This document shows positions 1 through 6,420 of a stretch of DNA of 6,714 nucleotides, in pieces (positions within the stretch are counted from its first letter, which is position 1; each line of letters opens with the position of its first letter). The notes under the pieces are model-generated. The model had not been told where the DNA came from. It saw only the letters and a list, made by a program, of their open reading frames with translations, and did no database searches. The translations under genes were made by a program, and so were the position numbers. Source of the stretch: Flammeovirgaceae bacterium (lineage in GTDB: Bacteria > Bacteroidota > Bacteroidia > Cytophagales > Cyclobacteriaceae); NCBI GenBank assembly GCA_016709845.1, contig JADJMA010000056.1:1-6714 (forward strand). Direction: 5' to 3'.

Positions 1-143
1 AAACTGCAATAGGCGCTTTTATTCAGGGAACGATGCTTTTACAAATGTGAGATGAAATAACCCTCTAAAAGAGAGAAGGTAGACATCCTTGTTTTCCACC
101 CAATGGGTGCAATTTCCAGTATGCGAGGAGGCGTTCTTTGCAC
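1..143 (-). CDS. Possible start of a further downstream gene (uncertain)
   Basis: After the wcaI-like stop the minus strand offers a GTG at 143 followed by 34 open codons that include PPRILEIAPIGWK and MSTFSLLEGYF, then a TAA at 41-39. A hydrophobic strand followed by a glycine turn near the N-terminus would suit a glycosyltransferase-like protein, and a lost base could explain the TAA. However, no family motif is certain and no well-placed ribosome binding site is seen; a GGGGGAGG inside the end of the preceding gene is about 20 bases away. It may equally be non-coding sequence. Confidence 0.22.
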
Positions 144-152
144 GCAGTTGAA

Positions 153-1391
153 CTAAATGCCTCCCCCGATCAACCTGCTTAATTGTTCCAGGAAACGCGG
201 CAGGATAAAATCCACACCCCAATTTTCGCACACATATTTGCGGCTGCTCTCTCCAAGGCGGCTGCGCGACTGCGGGGAAGCCGCCAAATCCAAAATGGCA
301 TTTTTCAATCCTGAGGCATCATCGGGAGAGACCAGAATACCCACCTGCCTGACAACGCGCCCAACCTCTGTATCAGGATAGGCGGTGGCAATGATCGCCC
401 TGCCGCTTGCCAACATACCGAGCAATTTAGAGGGCATGACCAGGTCGGCGACATTGGCCTTTTGCGGCATGAGGATATGAATGTCGGCTGTGTTCAACAA
501 TAAGTTCAGCTTTTCAACAGGCTGCAGGGAAGATGCTTTATATTCTGGCATATCCCGCGTGGCTTTTATCAATTCACCCCCGTCCGCGCCTTCACCGCAA
601 AAAGACAAAAACAATGTCGGTATTCTCTCGAGGCTGCGCCGTATGCAATGAATTTTCGAGACCTTGTTTGGCGCCCATGCTGCCGGAATACAAAACAATC
701 ACCTTACCTTCGGGGATGCCGAGTTCGTGCCGCAGCGAATCTTTGGGATCTGAAAAAGGAAAAATCAAATGTGTATCCACCCAGTTGGGGAACAATATGC
801 CATTCTCCTCTGCAACTCCTTTTTGAAGGGCCAACTTAAGCATGCTTTCAGAGATCGTGGAAACACGGTCGAAGCGGGTCAGGATAAAACGTTCAAAGGC
901 GCGACCAGGAAAAATTCCAGGCAGCATGCCAAGATTGAGCGCCGCATCCAATTCAAAATCCTGGATGAAGCCAGCACTTCGCGCCGCAAAGACGAGCCGC
1001 CAGCCAGGCAATGGGTGCGCTGGAACAAAGTGGGAATAACACAAATGATCAAGTCGGGTTTCCAAACCGATCTGCGCCAACATGACTGGAAAACTTGAAA
1101 GCGGAAACGACATCAGGTGCGGGATGCGGCTTAGATCTGACGGTCGGTGCGGGACCCAGAGCGGGCAGCGGTACACTGTCATTTTCTCCGCCGATTCTTT
1201 GCGGTATCTCCATCCCGAGTATCCATCTTTAATCTTCCATTCCGGATAATAGGGCGGTGTCGTCACTACATGCAGTTCGAAGCCATGTTCAGCAAGGTAA
1301 GCTGCCAGTTCGCCGGTATATTTGCCGATGCCCACGAGTTCAGGCGGAAAGTTAAGACCAAGCAGGAGGATGCGCTTTGCAAGTTATTCAT
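153..1391 (-). CDS. wcaI: WcaI-type glycosyltransferase (GT4), full length with frameshifts
   Basis: This closely follows the colanic-acid glycosyltransferase WcaI, a GT-B enzyme that adds a sugar (fucose in E. coli by pathway assignment; the sugar here is unknown) to the lipid-linked repeat unit. Motifs in order: ILLLGLNFPPELVGIGKYTG, VVTTPPYYPEWKI, YRCPLWVPHRPS, WKPDLIICVIPTLF, APIAWLAARLCGAKCWLH, IQDFELDAALNLGML, FDRVSTISESM, LFPNWVD, VLYSGSMGAKQGLEN, CGEGADG, LQPVEKLNLLLNTADIHIL, and ADLVMPSKLLGMLASGR (about residues 315-330). ATG 1391 to TAG 155-153 is 413 codons, the normal WcaI length. Breaks: a T missing at 1376-1378 (restores MNNLQKRILLLGLNF from the ATG at 1391), three mutually cancelling shifts at about 1064-1066, 1019-1023 and 964-967, and one A too many at 599-603 (restores FVFCGEG). 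The start lies inside the end of wcaF. Confidence 0.9.
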
Positions 1392-1943
1392 TCATTACAC
1401 GGTCTCTGACTGGAACCGCCGGGCTGCCATAACAAATTTTCCCCTGCGGCAAATCGTGGAATACGGTACTTCGTACCCCAACTACGCAGCCAAAACCAAT
1501 TGTCACCCCTGGAGAAATAAATACATCGCTTGCCACCCAGACCTGATCGTGAATCACAATAGGTCGGGCGTAAATATTGAAGGTACTCTTTGTAAAGTCG
1601 TGACTTCCGCAAAGGTAGGAGCGTTGGGAAATAACCACGTGCGCACCGATCTCAATATCCCCAAAGTATACAATTCCACTTCATCGCCAATCCATGAATA
1701 ATCTCTAATGGAAAGTTTCCATGGATAGGTCGTGCGTACTGACGGGCGAATGAGAACTTTTTTGCCAATACGCGCGCCAAATAAAGTCAGCAAAAAACGC
1801 CGCCAACTGTACATAAACTGGGGCGACCAGGCAAACAGAGTTGATTGAACCAGCCACCAGAGTTGAACGATGAAGGCGGAACGCCCGCGGAAGTGCGGGG
1901 GAAGTTTGAATCGGTCAAGGCGTTGGTAATCTTTCGACATCAT
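1384..1943 (-). CDS. wcaF: WcaF-type exopolysaccharide acetyltransferase (one frameshift)
   Basis: This hexapeptide acetyltransferase belongs to the colanic-acid WcaF group, which O-acetylates a sugar of the exopolysaccharide repeat unit. The N-terminal region before the beta-helix is characteristic: RFKLPPHFRGRS, a hydrophobic LWWLVQSTLFAW and RRFLLTLFGARIGKKVLIRP. The helix then gives DYSWIGDEVELYTLG. After a break it continues in another frame as DIEIGAHVVISQRSYL, GSHDFTKS (likely catalytic His near residue 115), RPIVIHDQVWVASDVFISPG and VTIGFGCVVGV. The break is one C missing from the four-C run 1659-1662. Repair gives 187 codons, close to known WcaF length. ATG at 1943 is followed at once by a second ATG, and TTATGATG overlaps the GT2 stop. 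The end overlaps the next gene by eight bases. SYLCGSHDF seems one residue shorter than the CTGSHD form I remember for relatives. Confidence 0.9.
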
Positions 1944-2848
1944 AAGTCAATTCCATGCTCTTCGCGAAGAATCTTTCTCAGCAATTTTACATCCCCCTTG
2001 CATCTTCTTTCAATTTCCATGATCTTGACATCCACCAGCAGGCGATACCAAAAGCCTTGCATAAAATGCCAGATAAAGCCTCTCGTGCCGTCAAGAAATC
2101 CTAAAAGCAGGAAATAACGATAAAAAAATAGAATAATGCCCTAAAACCAACTGGCAGTTTTGCGTAAATTTTTTCCTTTATAAATCGCTTGTCCTTACCT
2201 GTGAGGACCTCGGAGTCAAGGACTGCATTATCCCTCGGTAACAGATCGTAGCTGGTATTCAACAGATCCACCATTTCACGCGATGCATAGGAGTTATGTT
2301 TATTGATCCAAAAGGTAATCCCTTTTTGATTATCATCAACGATATGTCCATCCAGCATGATGGTTTTCGACCCCTGGGACAGTACAATGTGCTCATCCAT
2401 CCAGCGCTGCTCGATATGCCCTTTTCCGTTTCTCCAAATTCGAAGCAAAGTCTGCGGATAAAAGCCGCCATACCGAATCCATTTTCCCATGAAAAAAACC
2501 TTGCGACGGATATAAATGCCGTTCACATCCGATGGAATTAGAGGTAATTTTTCATTGATCTCATCGACCACCTCCCACTCAAGATATTCATCGGCGTCCA
2601 TACGCATGAGCCAATCAGAATCTGTTCCACAATTCTCGATCGCCCATTGGAACTGGTCAGCGTAGTTCTTCCACCGACGCTGAACCACTTTTGCCTCAAA
2701 TGAGCGGGCAGGTTCAAAATGTATTATCGCTTGAAAAGAATTCTACAAGGAATAATTTTGTTTCTAGAGGCAATACCGAATTTATACAACGCTCCAAATG
2801 AATCTCTTCATTCTGCGTGAGGATAAGAATTGTCAACTTGATGGTCAT
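1940..2848 (-). CDS. GT2-family glycosyltransferase, full length with frameshifts
   Basis: This is an inverting GT-A glycosyltransferase of family 2, of the type common in LPS-core and exopolysaccharide loci. The N-terminus TIKLTILILTQNEE (residues 2-15) is the usual first strand, and SSDNTF is the nucleotide-binding turn. RMDADEYLE carries the metal-binding DAD (about residues 84-86), and GGFYPQTLLRIWR is an acceptor-side motif. The C-terminus FLDGTRGFIWHF...GIDL ends at the TGA at 1942-1940. ATG to stop is 303 codons, normal for the family. Two breaks are clear: one A too many at 2716-2719 (repair gives DNTFEPARSFEAKVV) and one A too few in the seven-A run 2122-2128 (repair gives FYFFYRYFLLLGFLDG). 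A compensating pair at 2734-2740 probably distorts the VDS motif to VEF. The stop overlaps the next gene's ATG. No good Shine-Dalgarno precedes the ATG at 2848. Confidence 0.88.
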
Positions 2849-2878
2849 ATGAATTATGTTAAATTTCCAAATCGTATT

Positions 2879-3466
2879 CTATTCGTTTTTCGAATATAGT
2901 TCCCTATACCGGATAATTTTTGCCGGGACGCCCCCAACAATAGCCCAATCAGGCACATCACGAGTTACAACAGAACCAGCACCTATTACGGCATGGTTTC
3001 CAATAGAAACATTGTTCAGGATAATTGCATTTACTCCTATCCAAACGTCATCGTTGATTTTAATGGTTCCGAAATTTTCCCCTTGAGATCGAATTGGAAT
3101 ATCTAGTCTTTCAAACCGATGATTAAAGGCTACCATGTTCACATTTTGTGCGATTAATGCATCATTCCCAAGTATGACCTTTCCTTGAAGTCGGCAGTTT
3201 TCACCGATGAAGCAATGACTTCCAATTGCAACCATTGGAGACAATGTGACCCCAGGTTCAATTCGAAGATTCGCACCACAAGCGTCAATAAAGTTTTTAA
3301 CAAGATAAGCCCTAATATGCCTCGACCCAAATGAGTAAGGCATTGTTGTTCGCGGCAAAAATTTACCAAAAACATTATAAAGAAAGAAGAACATCTTACG
3401 TTTTAAAGAAATGTTCTTATTGATTGCCTGGGAAATAGTGTCTTTGCGATATGTTTGCTTTTCCAT
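2879..3466 (-). CDS. Hexapeptide-repeat O-acetyltransferase (LbH, maltose/galactoside acetyltransferase-like), intact
   Basis: The intact frame of 195 codons runs from the ATG at 3466 to the TAG at 2881-2879. It encodes a left-handed beta-helix acyltransferase, which in this family uses acetyl-CoA to O- or N-acetylate a sugar and works as a trimer. An N-terminal helical, hydrophobic region (about residues 20-60) leads into hexapeptide turns from about residue 66 (LRIEPGVTLSPMVAIG). The likely catalytic histidine is His115 in AFNHRFE. Further turns are VWIGVNAIILNNVSIG (141-156), AVIGAGSVVT and the closing GGVPAKIIRY (178-187). The gene is visibly more AT-rich than the wcaF/wcaI end of the window and is the only clear gene here without a frame break. 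The substrate is unknown; a role in acetylating the polysaccharide is inferred from context. The next gene begins 30 bases downstream. Confidence 0.93.
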   Translation of the reverse strand: MEKQTYRKDTISQAINKNISLKRKMFFFLYNVFGKFLPRTTMPYSFGSRHIRAYLVKNFIDACGANLRIEPGVTLSPMVAIGSHCFIGENCRLQGKVILGNDALIAQNVNMVAFNHRFERLDIPIRSQGENFGTIKINDDVWIGVNAIILNNVSIGNHAVIGAGSVVTRDVPDWAIVGGVPAKIIRYRELYSKNE

Positions 3467-3537
3467 TCTTTTCTAAATTACCTCTTTTTTACATTCGTTT
3501 CCAACACTATGATTTTGCAATATTCAATAATTACATT
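3467..3537 (-). other. Longest gap between genes; no recognised element
   Basis: These 71 AT-rich bases separate the second sulfotransferase from the intact acyltransferase and are the longest intergenic space inside the cluster. A GAGG at 3481-3484 (minus strand) sits about 14 bases from the next ATG, too far for a standard Shine-Dalgarno. I see no strong hairpin or convincing -35/-10 pair. Confidence 0.35.
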
Positions 3538-4348
3538 TTAGTCAAACCAATAATTCAATTTCTTAACGATATCTACATGACCTATAGCGCTTTTCATTAG
3601 GTCAAGCATTTCTTATCCACGTTATTCCTTAAGCGTCAATTTGCCCTTCTCGAAAGGTATGCGTTCCTCCAAAAGGGATAATTGAATCTCATCTATTTCA
3701 TTATCTTGCTTGCTAATACCTGAAAAAACCAGGATCGCCTTTAATGGTATTTCTTTGGACTTCATTGTTTCCCCCGCCTTTGTCCCTATCAGGTCTTCGA
3801 ACCGAACAACAAAAGCATTATTATTTTTTAAAACCATCCAGAAGCTTTTTGGAAGATCTCGGCCATGCCGGGGTAGGTTATATCATCCAATTTGCCGCCT
3901 TTTGTCATAATCATAAGCCGTTCCTGGAAGGTTAGTTTTGTCATTTTTCTATGCACAGCCTGCCAATAATAATCAGGTTTAACGATGCAATGCGCCCATG
4001 AAACCAAGGTCGCAGCAGGATGCCTTACCACTTGAATAATTTTGTAATCACAAATCTGAAAAAAATCCGCATTAATTCATCAGAATATGCGGCGTGACCA
4101 GTTATGTATCCACTCCCATTGCTACGAAGATAATTCTTTAACCAGGAAACAGAAACATCGGCATCGACATCCAGTCCAATATTGATTCGAAGATTTCTCT
4201 GTCTGATCAGGCGTTTTACGAATTCATACCGTCCGTTAACCGACGACGCAGCGATACTCCTTCCCGAATAGGGTACAGATAATAGAAGCATTAACCTTTG
4301 GACAAGATTGGTTCCCGATTTGGGGATGGAATTTACAAAGATGTTCAA
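3538..4348 (-). CDS. Second sulfotransferase (PKSGTN type), full length but frameshifted
   Basis: This is a different sulfotransferase subtype from the one upstream. The P-loop is IPKSGTN at residues 8-14, very near the N-terminus. The 3'-phosphate-binding strand is CDYKIIQVVRHPAATLVSW, and AFVVRFEDLIG follows. The end shows IPFEKGK, EMLDLMKSAIGH and NYWFD before the TAA at 3540-3538. Known enzymes of this type use PAPS; the acceptor is inferred to be a polysaccharide unit or its lipid-linked precursor. Breaks occur at the seven-A run 4059-4065 (one base lost, restores FFQICDYK), at the A run 3830-3833 (one base lost, restores SGWFLKNNN), and around 3605-3640, where about three small losses would restore KGKIDA and RNNVDKEMLDL. 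The repaired length is about 271 residues, normal for the family. The start is a TTG with a good GGAG, 26 bases after the GT4 stop. Confidence 0.85.
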
Positions 4349-4354
4349 TGTTTT

Positions 4355-4358
4355 CTCC
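4355..4358 (-). promoter_or_regulatory. Ribosome binding site GGAG supporting a TTG start
   Basis: GGAG lies six bases upstream of the TTG at 4348-4346. No ATG is available in frame between the preceding gene's stop and the conserved N-terminus IFVNSIPKSGTN, so this site decides the start of the second sulfotransferase. Confidence 0.5.
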
Positions 4359-4374
4359 GTATGGGCAGTAAATA

Positions 4375-5496
4375 CTATTCTGTTAAAGTGCCCGAAATTT
4401 TTTGATACGCTTCAATCCATTTTGGACCGATGGCTTTCCAGCTATAGCGTTCTTCAACAAACTGGCGTGAGCGCCTCCCGCACTCCATGCGATCTTTTAG
4501 CCTCTGAAAGTTCCTCCACATTTGCGTCTATCAACAAGCCGCCGCTTTCCATCCAGTCAAGCAGCCGTGCCTCTAGTTGTGATCGTAAGGAGTGAAGACC
4601 GCCGCAGATTCCAAATTGACCAATCCCACTACCTCGGAATATGAGGGCACAACAGTCACCTAAGCCCTATTCAACAATTCTGATTTCTGTTCCCCATATA
4701 CCAAAACCTGAGAAACTTACACACGATCTTCGACGCCCGGTTTACATGCTAGTTGGCGAAGCTGCTGACCATATTCGAGGCTAAAATTCGGCCCAGCAAT
4801 GAGCAAACGCCAATCGGCAAGAATTTTGCTTTTGAAAAGGCCTTGAATTAAAAGGTGTACTCCTTTTTGGGATGCAGGCGACCGAGAAAGACAATATTCT
4901 CTCCGGTCCACGAGGTAGCAAAGGAATGTGATCCAGGTCAATGCCATTCGGTATTTGGATCCCCGTGAAACACCAGGAAATTCTCTGGCCAATGTTTCGT
5001 CTTCCATGGCAGTAATTGAGTGTATATAATTTACTTTCTTAATACTGGGTATAACATACCATACCAGTATAGCCGTTTGATCCAAACATATAAAAGTCCG
5101 TTCTGTTTCCAAGTCCAAGGTTCAAGCATGCCATGAGGGCTTAATAAAGTGGGAATATGCAAGGCGTGAGCCACATTCATTACCTCGCGCTGAATAAAGG
5201 TAAAAGCCCCATGAATATGGACAACGTCCGGCTTAAAGTCATCCATTTCTTTTATAAAAAATTTATACATGGCTGGATGCCATCGAAGAAGGACTCCAGA
5301 GGTTTTCGTAAGGAATTTCTCACATCCACATCAAGGAAAGACACATCACCAATTTTGGCAACCAGTATCCCCGATAACAACTCCTTTCGCACCAGTTTTT
5401 CACTAAATTTAATAATACTTATGATACGCCAAACAAATCCTTGCCAAGTCCTTCTGAAACAAGTAATACATGTAATTTCTTATGAATATTCTTCAT
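4375..5496 (-). CDS. GT4-family glycosyltransferase, full length but heavily frameshifted
   Basis: This is a retaining GT-B glycosyltransferase that would add a sugar from a nucleotide-sugar donor during repeat-unit assembly. The ATG at 5496 directly follows the TAA of the sulfotransferase, and the TAG at 4377-4375 closes a gene of about 374 codons, typical for GT4. Family signatures in order: FKPDVVHIHG, TLLSPHGMLEPW, VNYIHSITAMEDE, GIQIPNGIDLDHIPLLPRGP, NIVFLGRLHPKK, GVHLLIQGL, WRLLIAGPN, VTVVPSYSEVVGLVNLESAA (donor-site E-x7-E-like region) and RYSWKAIGPKWIEAY. These pieces sit in different frames. I infer breaks near 5433, 5274, 5034, 4963, 4895, 4870, around 4700-4720, 4590, 4563 and 4500. 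An in-frame TAG at 4662-4660 interrupts the stretch just before VTVVPSYSE and may be a substitution. The donor and acceptor cannot be named. No clear Shine-Dalgarno is seen, so translational coupling is likely. Confidence 0.85.
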
Positions 5497-6420
5497 TTAC
5501 CACTCATCATCTGAATAGAATAAAGATGAAATTTCCCGCACCTTCTCATGAAGATGGATAATTTCAATTTCAGACAAGCGGGTCTTCCAGCTTTATTATT
5601 TTGCAAACTGTTTCTTCTGTAGCGAGGCAAACGTCCCTTACTTAGTAAGCCAACATCATTTGCCCACTATAAAAAGCTGACTTGATTTTCAATATCGCGT
5701 GTAATGGATATCCAATCTATTAAAAATTGAACGGTATTGAGTTATAGGATCCCTGGATATGTCTTTATGCCTGACAAAGATCCAACTGGGTTTTTTTCTA
5801 TATATTGAAATAACATGGTGAATCATATTCCATAACAACGCGGCCTGATCAATGACATCCCGCTTTTCATGGAGAATAACAGAGTTCATCCGAAAAAGTT
5901 GAAAGGTGATCCCCGCATAAGCAATGGCTGAAAAGTAAAATGATCGAATGGATTGGTACCAGTTATTATTCTTTATGCTTCCTGCAATGCGGCAGGGTGA
6001 CGGATCAAAATCACCGGATAAAGCCAAATCTTTGAACAAGCCATTCAACAGAAAAGATGGCGATCGATCCTTAACCAAAGGGCGATATTCAAGTAATCGA
6101 AACCGAACGAAAGTTGAGAAGGGTCAATATCTGCTTGGCCCCCCTTTCAACGTTCTCGTATTTCTTATGCCTTCCAAGAAATACGGGCGAAAATCCAGCA
6201 TATCTTTGGCCGGCTTTAAAAATTCAGCCTCATTTTCTTTGCAAATATAAGTAAACCAATATTGGAATGGAGCATGGCAGAGCGTTCTTTCAAATTCAAT
6301 ATTAAATGGTTCATGCAAATAGGCAATATGAGGGGCAAAAGAGATCATTCGTCCAACCCAGGTGGTGCCTGAACTATGCGAACCAGTGATAAGGATTGGG
6401 CTTTTTGATTCCAATTTCAT
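5497..6420 (-). CDS. Sulfotransferase (P-loop, PAPS-dependent type), full length but with several frameshifts
   Basis: Sulfotransferases of this fold move a sulfuryl group from PAPS to an acceptor, here probably a polysaccharide or its precursor in the cytoplasm. The N-terminus carries the 5'-phosphosulfate-binding loop GSHSSGTTWVGRM at about residues 13-25. Later come RPLVKD, then VILIRHPAA (3'-phosphate-binding region), then IDQAALLWN and WIFVRHKDISRDP. The C-terminus RLSEIEIIHLHEK...FYSDDEW ends at the TAA at 5499-5497. About 308 codons from ATG to stop is a normal length. Conserved blocks lie in all three frames. Clear single-base losses are at 6065-6067 (restores KDPIAIFSVEW), 6016-6017 (restores FIPVILIRHP), 5986-5987 (restores AAFAGSIK) and 5588 (restores KAWKTRLS). 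Others lie near 6110-6145, 5885-5945 and 5690-5700. I favour the ATG at 6420, eight residues before the first beta strand; a TTG at 6453 is an alternative. The next gene starts immediately after the stop. Confidence 0.88.

Noticed and set aside
63..75. CTCTAAAAGAGAG inverted repeat
   Set aside because: A four-base stem with a three-base loop is expected by chance in this composition.
97..109. Palindrome CACCCAATGGGTG downstream of the wcaI-like gene
   Set aside because: The stem is only four to six bases with almost no loop, no T run follows it, and it falls in possibly coding sequence. It is too weak for a terminator or operator call.
533..1701. Several open frames on the plus strand, including one of about 180 codons at 1147-1701
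   Set aside because: They lie antisense to wcaI/wcaF-type coding sequence, have no recognisable motif, and are explained as shadows of the minus-strand genes.
3467..3600. Possible internal promoter before the intact acyltransferase
   Set aside because: The region is AT-rich, so weak -10-like strings are abundant, and no paired -35 at proper spacing stands out.
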